Assembly (NCBI RefSeq): GCF_009905375.1
Contig: NW_027417505.1
Coordinates: forward strand, 95,491 to 159,490
Direction: 5' to 3'
DNA length: 64,000 nucleotides
Origin: Apium graveolens
Lineage: Eukaryota; Streptophyta; Magnoliopsida; Apiales; Apiaceae
Below the pieces are notes generated by a model, which saw only the letters and a program-made list of their open reading frames with translations, did not search any database and was not told the DNA's origin. Position numbers and translations under genes: made by a program. Numbering within the stretch: position 1 is the stretch's first letter; each line of letters begins with the position of its first letter. This document shows, one piece after another, positions 22,630 to 35,581 of the stretch.

Positions 22630-25600
22630 TGTAACACCCCCAAATCCGGGGTCGGGGATCCGGGTTGTCATGAGTTCCTTTTCCCTTAATAACACTTAAC
22701 CTTAATAAACAACCAACTACTGCGTACTGTGACCCCACAATACACACACACACACACACACCACAAGTTATAGTCTCAAAGATGAATACCAAAAATAACA
22801 CAAGTCATTTTATTCCACAATTATAAACCGTTACACCTTAAAAGGGTTTCTGAATAAATTTACATTTCTTTGCCATTATTACAATTCATATAGATACATA
22901 AGTCTGGTACATCAGAAGTTGAAAGCCTAGCCTATTGGTAATTTCTACCTCATCTACAGCGGCATCAACGCCTACTAGGAAACTGCGGAACGTTTCCTAT
23001 CCGCTCGTAAATTGGGAGCTTGGTCCTGTTCATCTTGTCTATCTGTTATCGTTTGATGAAAGAAGAAAGCAAGGGTGAGCAACAAGCCCACCGAAATAAT
23101 ATGTATAATAATTAACAATATATGAGCATTCTCATAGTACTAATGAAAGTCTTGGTCAAGAAGAAATGAACCAAGTTTGATATATTAATGCGACGAAGTC
23201 GCAAAATATTCAGTATATATACTTATATACTTTTCAAAATCTTTGAAATCCTCTGCCATGTATAATATACACAGAGTTCCAGTTTATAACTGTATAAAAA
23301 TATCATTGCAAGGTGATCTCATATATCTAACCTTGTCTCAACATTTTTGTGAAAATCTTTGTCATGCATAAGATAATTATTAACCATATATAAGCTGAAA
23401 TGAAGTTACAAGATATTCCAATATACTTATATCTTTTCCGAATACTACTTGAACTACCACCGTTCAAGGTATAATCAGTTTCAAAAGTTCATCACATAGA
23501 TGAGACTACAAGGAAAGACTTGAATAGATTCAATCTTTGAAATATCATTATAAATAATGAAGTTACGAGATACTTCAGTAAGTCCTGATATATATATATA
23601 CACCTATATATATACATTTCATATACTCCTTGAAAACCTCTGTTATGAAAATTATAAACAGAGTTGCAATATCCAATGAATTTAGAAAGGAGAAAACCTT
23701 GGCATAAACTTGATATCTTGCTGATCAGGCAAAGATACCAATTAAGTCACCTTTTCTATTAGTAGATGGATGAATTCCCCACTGGTCATCACCCTGGCCG
23801 CATTAGGACCTATGCTAGACTGCCACTCAGCCACTTACGCATTGATGGACTCCCACTGAGCCACTTACACTTTCATGGACGCCTACTGAGCCCATGTTGC
23901 TTATGCCGACTCAAATAGATGGACTTACTTCTCGAACGTTGGGTAAGTAATCAATTCATTTATCAAAACAGCAATCTTGTTGCGAATATAAATATACCAC
24001 AGAGCCGGATCCTTTAGATTTTGAGCGAGTATTCAAGTCCCCTTCGAAAGGAAGATCTTAAATTTGAAAAGAGTTTTGGGATCCGCTCTAACTTTTAAAA
24101 TAATTTTGAAGACTCGAAAACATTTTTAAGAATGTTTGGAGTAATGCTGATTTAATGAAATAAATCAGTCCCGATATATTTGAAAATACCTGAATATTAT
24201 TATTTAAATAATATTCCCATAAGGATATTCTCTATATAAATAATTGAAGTAGAAGTTTTAAAACTCATACTTGAAATGAATAATAAATAACCAAAGATAT
24301 ACTTATACGAAAGTACGATCTTTATTTGAATAATCGAAAATAAGTTTGATTATCGAAACATTATTCTTTAATAAAATAAAGAATATTATTTAGTAAATAA
24401 GCGGAGTCATAAGTCATCGAATGAATATTCAAAATAATATTCCTTAAATAGAATAAACAGAGTCATAAGTCCTCGAATGAATATTCAAAATAATATTCAT
24501 TAAATAAAATAAACCGAGTCATAAGTCCTCGAATGAATATTCAATTAATATTCATTAATTAAAATAAAGTTATCGAATAAACCTTATTCGATTAATAGTT
24601 TGAAAACTATATCTATATATATATAAATATATATAATATACTCGGGAACATCGACTCCCGGTTTTAGAAAATGTTCGCCTTTGGGTCCCCTATACTAAGG
24701 GTATACGCAACTACTGCTTATCTCTAGCATAGGTATTATGCAGATTATAAGCATTGGAATCAACAGTTAGATATCAATATTATGAAACAGGCATGCATAT
24801 AAACCATATCAGCATGCTCCAATATATCGCAAGATTTTGCTAATAACAATCATGCATCTATCACAAGATAATGCATATACATATATACATTACCACAACA
24901 GTATAACGGGTAGAAAACTTGCCTGAGTGTTCCCGGATAGACTTAAGCTTAGAGTGGGTCCGATAACCTATGAACAACAACATAAGTCGGAATTAAACCC
25001 CGGTCGCTTAAGAAACTAGACTTTAACCAATTGAACCCTAACGTTCGCTTATGGTCACTCCTACGCTTAACGAATCACATAAGTCGTTCGAGTACCCTCG
25101 GCTCCACCATTTTTAATAAATTAACTATTAAGAATTTTAAGGCGATTCTTTCGTGAGTACCCTACTAACTGCCTAATCCACTTTACATAATTATTTTATA
25201 CTCCAATTAGTCATTTAAGGACCTTAACCAAGGTTTAAAAGTAAGGTGAGGGGTAATGGTTCGTTCGCGAAGCGCCGTTACTTAAAACGGTCGTTTCTCC
25301 TTAACCGCACATCGGATTCAAGCGAACCACTTATCAAAACAAAGCTCATAACATGAACTATCTAATCATGGCAATGGTCAAAACCTAACAGTGAGTTCAT
25401 GGGTCCTGATGTTAAGAACAAAAGCAGTCTAAGGTAAATCGGGCATTATGACGGCTATGTTTACACGATTAACCAAAGTTTAACTACTCCAATCATCCAC
25501 AAATCAACCACAATTCAACCCATAACCACCAATACAACCAAACTCCATCCAAACCTTAATACATCAGTCCATATTCTCAAGATTTTCCAATTTATTCAAC

Positions 25601-26666
25601 CACAAACATGAACTACTAACTATACTTAAGTTTCATTAACTATAAACAAGATTCAATCATCCAAATCACTACAAACCCAACCAAACTTTAAACACACAAG
25701 CATCATGCTTCTCATGAACTATATTAATCAAACCACTCCTAAATATTCAAAGTAAAACTAGGGTTTGAAGTTTTATACCTTCCTTGAAGCTTTTAATCCA
25801 TGAAAGATCCTTGGAATGCCCATGGAAGCCTTTATCTATGCTTAAGCTACCTTGACCTTACAAATAAAATCAAGAATCGAAAATTTGTTCTTGAAAGTTA
25901 CTATTCACCCTAAACTAAAATGATTTATTTGAGATAGAAAACCTTTGATTGAAGCACTCAAACTACTTGCTCTTCTTAGTTATGAAATATGGGATCCAAA
26001 GAAACAAACCTCTTGAATTATGATTGAGTGGAGCTTGGGTTTGGAAATTTTTCTTCTTGTTTTTCTTCAAAAAACCGTGAGCAAGGAGATGGGGGGAAGA
26101 GAAATGAATGTGTTTGCTTGGTTGCTTCCTTTTTGTTTGTTAATTAACCTTTTACCATGGTAAAAATTGTGTGGCTCACAATCAACCAACCAACACTTCC
26201 AATTTGGTCATGCTTATATCATCTACTTATGTCATCTTGTTATACTTGTCCTCCTCTTGTTGGTGTGATGACATCATCATCCACTAACCCCTTTGATTAA
26301 CTCCTAATTACTTGGCTAATGATCGCTGATCTGTTATACGGTTCGCTTAACTTTCGTTCTCGTTTATCATTTGAGGGATCATACCTGGGATCTTATTACT
26401 TGGGTTCCCCTAAACCTTTCTCAATATTTTATATTCCTTTTACGATCCTCTCTTATAATCTTTGAATTTAAATCCTTTTAATCATGTTACCTAATACTCA
26501 ATTCTTTCGGTATCTGGTGGATTTTCGGGAAAAATCAAAGTGTTCGAATTTGGATTCTGACGATCTTTACATACACTTAGCATTGACACATAAGGGTTAC
26601 AAAAAGTTCTACAAAATCACTATTCATAAGGGTTACAAAAAGTTCAAAATTTTTGGGGTTATTACA
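22630..26666 (-). repeat. 5' LTR of element A
   Basis: 4037 bp, the near-identical partner of 13274-17292. It differs by scattered substitutions, a longer (CA)n run near 22741-22762 and small indels (for example two extra bases near 22975). It is flanked outside by TSD atctc at 26667-26671, then by gag sequence of element B. Confidence 0.93.
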
Positions 26667-26993
26667 ATCTCCTAGTTGAACTAACTCAAAAGCTCTTTCC
26701 ATCTCTCTTATCCATGTGTTAGCTACGACTGGATCAATAATATCATTAAAAGCAGGAGTGTTTACATTCTTAAAAGCTTTAAAAGTCACAACTGGTTGAG
26801 TAGGTACTGGTGGATCTTGTTGATGTTGGTTTTGATCATGATTTGTTGGGATTCAAAATTGTTGTTGTAGAAATTGTTGTTGCTGAGTTATTGCATTGGT
26901 TTGTTGTTGCAAGGTTTCCAGTTATCGAAGTGTATTGGGGTCTGTTGTGGTTGTATTAGAGGTACTGGTTTGCTTCGTCTTTTTAGGTGGCAT
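26667..26993 (-). pseudogene. gag: Chromovirus B gag, N-terminal part
   Basis: Starts at ATG 26993 on the minus strand (MPPKKTKQTSTSNTTTTDPN), the usual MPP start of chromovirus gag. A stop follows after about 23 codons. A Q-rich stretch (26830-26930) and the capsid start V-A-N-T-W-I-R-E-M-E-R-A-F-E-L (26690-26740) follow in another frame. The reading continues on the far side of element A at 13268. Non-functional. Confidence 0.85.
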
Positions 26994-27163
26994 GTTTCTG
27001 AAATATCAGATGTAACAAAATAGTTGTGAATATTTCAGATATTTTAAAGTTAAGGGTTACAAGGTTAATGGGATCATATGTATTCAGATTGCGATTATCA
27101 ATAATAAAGACGATGTATAATTCTAATTATAGAAACGAAAGCGAAACCAAAACAAAATGATAA
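26994..27163 (-). other. Leader of chromovirus B
   Basis: Untranslated stretch between the gag start and the LTR end. A PBS should lie at about 27150-27163, but I see only a weak TATCA match to the tRNA-Met site, so it is either decayed or of another type. Confidence 0.5.
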
Positions 27164-28670
27164 TATAATGACTCGTATATCTTTGTATTATTTCAAAGTG
27201 TAATTATTGAATAATTAATTAAATAAAATATGTGTGTTAGTTTTGACAGTTGTGTATTGATTTTAATTGATTATCTGTGATTTATTGGTGAATATGATGG
27301 AATTGCGTAATTAATTATTGAGTTATATTATTTTGTTTCATTTTCAAAAGTGATTTTATTGCAGTTTTATTTTTATAAATATTTGGATTGTCTCTAAAAT
27401 TGTTTTTATGATTTTATAATTTCAATAATTATTTTAAGGATTTTATAAAATTGAGAAATCAATATTTCATTAATTATTTATCTTTAAATGATTTTCTGAT
27501 TGCATTTATTTGTAAAATATGTATTTAATTCCAGGATTCTTTAAAAATTACGAAACTCATATTTTATGAAGTTTATAATATTCTGAGAATTTTAAAATTA
27601 TTTTGGAAATTTTTGGGATTAATTTCACCCGCGCGTTTATTCGTTTAATTGTTAAAAGCGGGTATAAATTACGTTTCTGAAATTATTTTAAAATTACGAA
27701 ATTTACATTTTAATTAGATTCGAGATATTTCTAACATGTTATGACTATTTTCGTAATTTTCTGAAATTGTTTCATGTGCACCTCGATCCGATAATTTCGA
27801 ATATCTGGGCAAAACATGCCTTTAAATCTTCGTATTTATCTCAAATGCAACGTGTCAGTTTCTAAGAATATGCGTTGCCAGGTGTTGCAATTTACTCAGG
27901 AGAGAAATAATAAAATAAAGAATAAAAACCCTGTACCACCTTCCTTGTTGCATACGCACCTCACATCTCTCTTCCTCTCATGTCTGCTTCTCGTTTCTCT
28001 CTCTCGTCTCTCTTGTTTCTCTCAATTCTCTCTCGTTCCTCTCCTCCTCTCTCCGTTTCTCCTGCTCGTCTGTTTCAGTTCGTCACCGCCGCGACTTTTC
28101 CACTGTGCTGGTAGTTCTGTTCGGTTGCATGTATATATATATATATGTTGTGCTTGTGTGTGTGTTTGTGGGTGTGAGTGTGGGTGTGTGTATTTCCTCC
28201 TGTAGTTCCTCGTTGACATTTCTGTGTTGTGCCGCCTATTTTTGGCTGATTTCCAGCCGCCCTATTTTGTTTTGGTGGCACGTGTAGCCACTGTACCTGT
28301 CTGCTTGATTTTGCAGATTGTTAATTTGGAAATTTTATATTAACTTTATTGCAATTTCTACAGGAAATTAATTTTAAATAATATTCGTGAAATGAATATT
28401 TTGTTGCGGAAAATTATTTTAATTGGTGAAATTTTTATGTTGGAACCCGAATAATCGGGTGCCCCGAAAATTTTGCCGCCGTCCGCGATGAATTTTTACG
28501 AGCGGACGGTGGACCGTGATGATCGTTATCTGAGTCCTACTTTTATAAAATAAATAAAATAATTAGTAATTGGTCCAACACGTAAATAATTATGAAATTA
28601 TGGAAATTGTTTTGCGATATAAATTGTGGATTGTTGTGAATATTGACGTCGATTGTGATCGACGGGTAGA
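27164..28670 (-). repeat. 5' LTR of chromovirus B, truncated by element C
   Basis: Begins tataatgactcg on the plus strand, matching the reverse complement of the solo LTR end at 34710-34730. The long AT-rich stretch to about 27790 and the conserved block around 28480-28670 (cgtcgattg..cgacgggt) also align with that LTR in reverse. A pyrimidine-rich stretch (27950-28080), an (AT)n run near 28133 and a (GT)-rich run near 28150-28195 make spurious short ORFs. It is cut at 28670 by element C; the remainder lies off-window. Confidence 0.8.
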
Positions 28671-29744
28671 TGTTAGTCGCTAAACACGCGCTAGTAATAC
28701 ACTGTTGTGTATATGTTATGTACTTGATGATTATATTAACAAAACACCTTGGTAGATTTTACTTAGTGAAAAATGTAGCACTCGACGGATAAGGATTATA
28801 GTCCCGACGGATGACTAAATATAGGCCCGACGGATGATGATTTATTATCCATCGAGTGAGTAGCTTATGTAATAATAAGTCTATAGCACATTTCCGCATA
28901 CACATTGTTTAGATTATGTAGTAGTACTCAAGTCATGTTGACTTTAACTAGATATGCATAATAGGTTGATTAATTGTACATAGATGATGTCTTATAATTC
29001 TGCATAAATGAAATGAAGTCAAGTTCCAGATTGCTACCCGACGGATAAACAACAATGCCATTCGACGGATGATCAACTAGACAACCCGACGGATATTCAT
29101 GAACTCGACGGATGATCATGAACCCGACGGATAAAGAATTCAAACATCTATTGACAGTGACAACACAGTCACTTGCGTCGAGTGTATGCAAATGGAATGT
29201 GGAAGCCTATTCAACTGGGTTTTAGAGAACAAAGAAGCATTGCCATTTCCATGATATTATGAAGATATTCAAAGATGCTGTAATAGAGTAATGAAGTAGC
29301 ATAGTATTAGACTTGATAGTTTTTGTTTTATTATCTTGTCTTATTGCTTTGTAATCTTGGTGATATATAAACCAAGAAGCAGTAAATAGAACAATTAACT
29401 AAGCAATCAAGAGAGAAACATTTGTAAGCTATATTCTCAGTATTTCTCAAAATTCTTAGTTGTTCATTTGTAAGCAGCTGTGAGCTAATTGCTACACAGA
29501 GTTCTCTTGATATATTATATATCTCTGGTGGATACATTCAAATCCACCAGAAAGTTTTTAAAGACTTGTGTTTTTAATTACTTGTGTTTTGATTCATTTC
29601 AAGTTATTATTCCGCACTCTGCAAATCAATTCACACTGATATATATATATACTTAAGTAAGAACAATTTTATTTGAGAAAAAGTTTCAAGAATTCCATTC
29701 AACCCCCCTTCTGTAATTCTTGTTGCATTGTTAAGGGACTAACA
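28671..29744 (+). repeat. 5' LTR of element C
   Basis: 1074 bp, TGTTAGTCGC..GGGACTAACA, so the ends form an inverted repeat TGTTAGTC/GACTAACA. It is followed after two bases by the PBS. The stretch 28781-29134 holds eight forward copies of (C/T)(C/T)CGACGGAT and an inverted variant at 28845-28857 (ttatccatcgagt). A TATA box lies at 29364-29371. Confidence 0.88.
29364..29371 (+). promoter_or_regulatory. TATA box of the element C LTR
   Basis: TATATAAA about 690 bp into the LTR and downstream of the CGACGGAT cluster. It is a likely core promoter for genomic RNA. Initiation would fall about 30 bp further on. Confidence 0.6.
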
Positions 29745-29746
29745 AT

Positions 29747-29758
29747 TGGTATCAGAGC
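29747..29758 (+). promoter_or_regulatory. Primer-binding site (initiator tRNA-Met) of element C
   Basis: TGGTATCAGAGC, a perfect Copia-type PBS, two bases after the LTR end. Confidence 0.96.
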
Positions 29759-29803
29759 GAGCTCTTGATAAACAAAGAGTTTAAAGATCAACAAAACAAC
29801 AAG

Positions 29804-31371
29804 ATGAACAAGAAGGATGTTGGAGTCAAGATTCCTTTTCTTGATAAAGATAATTACCGTCACTGGAAGGTAAAGATGCATCTTCATTTACTTTCTCAAG
29901 ATGAGGCATATGTAGATTGCATAGAAAGAGGCCCTCATGTACCAATGAGAGTTACTACTGGAAATGAGCCATATGTCCCCAAGCCAAGGCATGAATGGTC
30001 TGATCCTGATATTGAACAAGTCAGGAAAGATAAGAAGGCCATGAATATCCTGTTTAATGGAGTTGATGGTGATATGTTTGACAACATTATCAATTGCAAA
30101 ACTGCCAAGGATGTTTGGGATACAATATAGATTATCTGTGATGGCACTAAGCAAGTTAGAGAAAACAAGATGCAGCTACTGATTCAACAATATGAGCATT
30201 TTCATAGTGAAGAAAGTGAGTCTCTCACTGACATCTTTAGTAGGTTTCAAAAACTACTAAATGCTCTGAAGCTGCATGGAAGGGTCTATGAGACAAAAGA
30301 TTCCAATCTGAAATTCCTTAGATCTCTTCCAAAGGAATGGAAACCAATGACAGTCTCATTAAGAAACTCTCAAGATTATAAAGAGTTTACTTTGGAGAGA
30401 CTGTATGGCATCCTGAAAACTTATGAGCTTGAAATAGAGCAAGATGAGAGGATGGAGAGAGGAAAGAAGAAAGGAGGATCCATTGCACTAGTTATTGAGT
30501 CAGAAAAAGAGAAGGAGATGAAGATGGAAGCTGTTGAATCAACTTCAAAGGTCTGTGAAAACAAGGGCAGGGGGCTGGCAGCAGAAAATGAAGATTCTTT
30601 GAGCCAAGATGACATGGAAGATATTGATGAACATCTAGCATTTCTTTCCAGAAGATTTGCCAAGCTCAAGTTCAAGAAGAACTTTGGAGCAGCTAAGCCA
30701 AATAGAAACATGATGGATAAATCAAAATTCAAGTGTTTCAAATGTGGCTTGGCAGGGCACTTTGCCAGTGAGTGTAGAAAGTCAGATTCCAACAAAAAGA
30801 AGTTTGAGCCAATGGACTATAAACAAAAATACTTTGAGCTGCTCAAACGAAAGGAAAGGGCTTTCATTACACAAGAAAATGACTGGGCTGCAGATGGTTT
30901 GGATGAAGATGAGGATGTCAGCTATGTCAATTTAGCCCTAATGTCTAAGTCTGATGAAACAGAGACAAGTTCTTCAAGTAATCAGGTAATCACCACTAAT
31001 CTTGCATATTTATCTAAAGCTGAGTGTAATTATGCTATAAATGATATGTCTACAGAATTATATCATTTGCGTGTTATACTTAAGTCCCTCACTAAAGAAA
31101 ATGCTAAAATCATAGAAAACAATTTGTTTTTAAGTGAGAGGAATAATGTTCTAGAGTCTCAGTTCATTGATTTTGAAAAATTAAGAATTGAGTGCAAAAT
31201 TGCTAAGGATGAATTAACTGAGTCCTTGACGAAAGAAGAGATCTTTAAGAAGCAGCTTGAACGTGAACAGGAGGTGATTAAGGCATGGAAAACATCTAGA
31301 GATGTTCATGCTCAAATCATCAAAGTTCAAGGGATTGAGTCCTTTTGTGATGCAGCCTGGAAGAAGAACAA
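29804..31371 (+). pseudogene. gag: Element C gag, N-terminal and central part
   Basis: ATG 29804 (MNKKDVGVKIPFLDKDNYRH) opens the Copia gag: Y-R-H-W-K-V-K-M near residue 20, N-C-K-T-A-K-D-V-W-D near 30095, then S-L-T-D-I-F-S-R-F-Q-K-L-L and L-K-F-L-R-S-L-P-K-E-W (30210-30340). A CCHC knuckle C-F-K-C-G-L-A-G-H-F-A-S-E-C lies at 30734-30775, followed by a long charged, probably coiled-coil tail (31030-31290). A TAG at 30128-30130 interrupts the frame. From 30170 it is open for 420 codons but runs into the solo LTR after 31371, where the real gag continues at 34736. Confidence 0.9.
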
Positions 31372-34300
31372 TGTGACGCCCTCCAAACCCGGGTCAGAAG
31401 TTTGGGGTCCACAACACATATGCAATATATAAACCTGAATAAGAAATATTATTTACAATGACCCTGCTTTACCTAACCACGGATCGCAACAGGTTAAAGT
31501 ATGAAAACAAGCCATAATCCTAACCTTTATTACAACGTACCAAATCCCAACTAATGTAACTTACAATTGAAAATAAAATCATTCTTATAATCTGACTATC
31601 TCTATACCGCATGAAGCTTCTGCTAGCTCGATTCAACTCAACTGGAACCTTAGCCCGCACTTTGGACCGATGAACTTCACTATCATCCATATTTTTTTTT
31701 CAACTGTAAAATATATAAAAGAATTGCAAGGGTGAGCTAACTAGCTCAGCAAGTCATAATAGTGATAACTGAGGTTAAACAATGATCAAATGAGATGATT
31801 CAAAGGAATCAAATTTCTTTTTAACTAATCATTAGAATTGGATATTCATTTTAAGTTTTAAAAACCAAGGTTAGGCTGCTGATCAGTCACGCACTAACCC
31901 CGAGCAAGCACACAGCACTGCTCTAATTACTGGATGCAAGGCACACATTGGCCTAACTTGACCATTGGTATGGTCTGACCACGAATCTGGTCCACATATA
32001 TAAAAACTATCCAATCCTAAAGCAGTTCAATATGATAACAATATGATTCAATAGAACAAGATCATAATCAATGATGGTTAAACATTTGCATAAAAACGTA
32101 AGGAAACTCATGGATATCTCAAGGTATATCAGGGTATGTATAAGAAACGGTTTTTAGTTTGTACAAGGGTCAAGTATTAGACTAGTAATGATTTTTCAGG
32201 ATATGGTTCTTTGATGTTATTAAGAATGATTGGAGTATAAAAGTTTCTGCATTTTCAAATCATTCTCTTTCAGTGCTTGGTGTTTGATAGTTATACCTTT
32301 AAGGAGTAGTATCATATTTGTGTGATTTGTATCTGAGGATCAACAAAGGATGGTTTACAAAGAATAAGGCTTACGGCTCAAGATCAAGAAAATCAGGGTT
32401 CAAGGTTTAATAGTTTAAAGCACTTGCAATATAAAACAGGAGTTATTTTGATTAATAGCGACATGTTATGAAATAGTTCGAAAACATTGGTAATATATCT
32501 TGAAGAAAAGTTCAGAAAAACTTGCCTTATAAGGCTTTACAACTATTACTGATCAACTCTGAGCCGACTTTGCTACTCAGGCTTTAACGTCCAACCACTA
32601 GACCCCATTGGATTCAATTTTGACACTCAGGTCTTCATGTTGAAACTCTATTGAGCTCGTCGACTGACCACTAGGTTATCTTTAATCCATCATCCACTTT
32701 CAGGTTCTCGACTATAACCTACAGGGTCGAAATACCCTATGTTAGACGTTTAGGTATGCTTGACATATCCTCGATACTAATTCTTACCCAACGATATTCA
32801 AACCCGACTCATAATTATTCATATTAGAATAACACAGAAAACAATTAGGGTTCATATTCTCGAAATCGATCCAGTGTTCATTTTCAGAAAATACGTATAC
32901 TCGTCATTTTACGAAATTAGGGGTACTGTGTTTTGGTCAAAACATACAACACATCATACAATCAGGTTCTGTATAAACATATGTATATGTATTTACTTAT
33001 ACTCGCTCGACGTCCCGATAATCCTCGGATACGCTCCCGTATTTTCGTAGTTCGATTTTCCCGGAAATCGGGCAGCGTCCCCTTGATTTATCGGATTACC
33101 CGTCGAAACATCAATCGACGTCAATTCAATAACGACAATCCAATTCGTAATAACCACAATTCCAATCCTCAGTTTAACCCAACAATCAATCCAATAACAT
33201 AATCCAACCAACCTTACAACCGGATATTTAACTCTTACATTTATTTATTTATTTTGAAAATTACCAAATAATTATAAATTGTTATTTTGGCTCAAGAATC
33301 ATCATTGCCAATAATCCGTCGACTCAACGAGTTCATTGCCGACGGCGGCATAACTCCAACGGTGCCCATACGGGTTTCCGGTCGGAATTTCGCCAATCAT
33401 TTCTTATGTATACATTTTCTTTTAAACCCGAGTAATTTAATCGATTATTAAATTGTAAAATCACAAAAGCCATCATCGAAAACACATTATCAGATTAAAC
33501 TGAAATTTACCAAGCAAGTTTTAGGTTACTGTCAATACCACAACCAAATTTCCACACGAACAAGATACCCAACCCGCGCGCACGCGTGTAAATGCGCGGC
33601 ACAGGAGCAACGGCGAAAAACAAAATCGCCAGAAACAGAAGTATAACACAGCAGCAAGTACAGGAAACGCAACCACTTAACACATAATATGCATACATAT
33701 AAGATCAGGCAACAAGAAACCCGAAGCTACCAGGCCAACCGGAGTTTTAGGCGGCAGCTTCCCGGAAAAGGAACGGAATCAGGCGACGATCGGAGCAAAG
33801 AAAGGGGAGGAAGAAATGGGGAGGGAAGAGAAGACAGAGGGAATAAGTGAGGGAGAACACAGAGATGACATAGGAGCAGAGGAAATATATTCCGGCGAGA
33901 GGATGAGGACAACCCCCCCCCACCTGTGTTTTCTATTTCTTTACCCCCCTGTTTCTTTCTTTTTCTTTTTTTTATATATTTTTGTTGTACTAATCGTTGC
34001 AGTACACCTGATAGTACAGTTTGTAGTACAATATCTATTATTCAAACACATATTATTGGATAATTACTAAAATTCTGAGACCCGGTTTATCTCTAAATTC
34101 GAATTTAACGGACCGAGGTGCACGTAAAATTTCTTCAGAAAATTACGAAAATCGCCTTAAAAGGTTACAAATATCCCGAAGTTTATAAAATATAAATTTT
34201 GTAATTTTAAAACAATTTCTAAAATGTACTTTATGCCCGCCTTTATCAATTAAACGAATCGGCGCGGGTAAAATTAATCCCAAAAATTTCCAAAATAATT

Positions 34301-34730
34301 TTAAAATTCCCGGAATATTCCCAACTTAAATAAATATGAGTTTCATAATTTTTGAAGAGTTCTTTAATTAAATATGGATTTTACAAATAAAAGCATTCAG
34401 AAAATCATTTAAAGATAATTAATTAATAAAATATTGATTTCTTAATTTTATAAAATCCTAAAAATAATTATTGAAATTATATAATCATAAAAACAATTTT
34501 AGAGACACTTCAAATATTTATTCAAATAAAGTTGCATTAAATCCACTTTAAAAGTGGAACAATTCAATACAATTCCTTAATTAATCACACGAACAACCCG
34601 GTTCATCATAAATCACACCTAGATAATAATTAAACAACACATGGCGGTAAAAACCAATACACATATTTTATTTAATAATTTCCATAATAATCACATATTT
34701 AAATAATTCGAAAATACATGGGTCGTTATA
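31372..34730 (+). mobile_element. Solo LTR of the B-family chromovirus (3.4 kb)
   Basis: 3359 bp, TGTGACGCCCTCC..GGGTCGTTATA, with TSD aacaa at 31367-31371 and 34731-34735. The last bases TA instead of CA are a point change. No internal region remains. It is related to the B 5' LTR (reverse) and to LTR G. The conserved stretch 31860-31995 has a close counterpart at 61395-61535. A purine-rich region (33780-33900) makes a spurious ORF at 33816-34070. It splits the gag of element C. Confidence 0.93.
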
Positions 34731-34735
34731 AACAA

Positions 34736-35566
34736 GGAGAAGCTGGAATCCAATTTGGTGGAAGGATTGCTAACATATGCAGACTCGACGGATGATGAGG
34801 GTCATCCGTCAGATAACAAAGAGGATTATCCATCGAGTGACATAAAACCTCATCCGTAAACTGTAAGCAAGCCAGTGAGTAAAGCCAAGCTTGTCAAGTT
34901 AAATGAGAAATATGGATAAGTTTCCAAGAACTTTGTTCTAGGAGAATCCAGTCAAGTGAAGAAGGAGAAGAAGGCTAATGTTGGTCATATGACTGTCAAG
35001 CAATTGAGTGACAGACTTGAAAAGATTGAGGTTAAAACAGAGGCTAAAAAGAAAAATAATAGAAATGGTAAAGTAGGGATTAACAAACACAATAACTACA
35101 CACTTGATACATATGCTCCTAGAAAAATCTGTGTCAAGTGTGGTAGTGTAAATCATTTGTCTGTTAATTTCAAATCTGCCATGCCTGCTTTCATGTCTGT
35201 GCCACCTCACTTTACCAACATGAATGCCATGCCTCCTATGCCTATGAATGTTATGTCTACACAGAATTTGAATGCACAGTTTGCTAATATGCCATTTGCA
35301 CCTAATCCTTATTATGCTATATTTAGTATGCCGCAAATGCCATTTAGCATGCCTTACTGGAATAACATGTTCACTAACAGCATGCCATTCCCTGTTAATC
35401 ATAATATGCATGATAATTCTGCTATAATGAATGGTTTCAAAGGTTTAACTCAAATGACTAAGGATGTATCTGATATCCCCAAGTCAAATGAAATTAAACC
35501 TAAGAAACAGAAAAAGAAAGCTAACAAAGCAGGACCCAAGGAAACTTGGGTACCAAAATCAACTTG
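34736..35566 (+). pseudogene. gag: Element C gag, C-terminal part
   Basis: Continues gag after the solo LTR. The first 60 codons are acidic and contain CGACGGAT-type motifs in coding position (34784-34838), with stops near 34857 and 34917. 34956-35567 is open for 203 codons: K/E-rich helix, a second knuckle-like C-V-K-C-G-S-V-N-H-L-S-V-N at 35132-35173 whose last Cys codon is changed to Phe, then a Met/Pro/Phe-rich repeat region (M-P-x-M-P) and a lysine-rich end. It stops with TGA at 35565-35567. Confidence 0.82.
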
Positions 35567-35581
35567 ATTTGATTTTGATGT

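Larger units (their letters stand above)
13274..26666 (-). mobile_element. Element A: complete 13.4 kb mosaic chromovirus with two 4 kb LTRs
   Basis: A full-length minus-strand element. 5' LTR 22630-26666, PBS 22614-22625, internal 17293-22629, PPT 17293-17305, 3' LTR 13274-17292. TSD atctc at 13269-13273 and 26667-26671. The chromodomain-like C-terminus places it in the Tekay group. The internal region is only 5.3 kb yet holds two sets of pol remnants: a fairly readable gag-leader/RT-tail/RNase H/integrase-zinc segment and integrase end, flanking a block of far more decayed gag, RT and RNase H. It cannot be autonomous. Inserted in the gag of element B. Confidence 0.92.
10055..28670 (-). mobile_element. 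Chromovirus B (Tekay-like Gypsy), interrupted and partial
   Basis: The oldest layer of the left part. On the minus strand: part of a 5' LTR (28670 to 27164), leader, gag (26993 to 26667), then element A, then gag, protease, RT, RNase H and integrase zinc region (13273 to 10055), where Copia F interrupts. Removing A and one copy of atctc keeps the gag reading frame going through the junction. The remaining integrase and the 3' LTR must lie left of the window; the rest of the 5' LTR lies right of C. All domains are broken. Confidence 0.88.

Noticed and set aside
27816..28287. Overlapping ORFs in the B LTR
   Set aside because: Low-complexity CT- and GT-rich sequence open in several frames on both strands. 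No codon pattern or family resemblance.
33727..34070. ORFs on both strands of the solo LTR in C
   Set aside because: Purine/pyrimidine-rich LTR sequence; open on both strands by composition.
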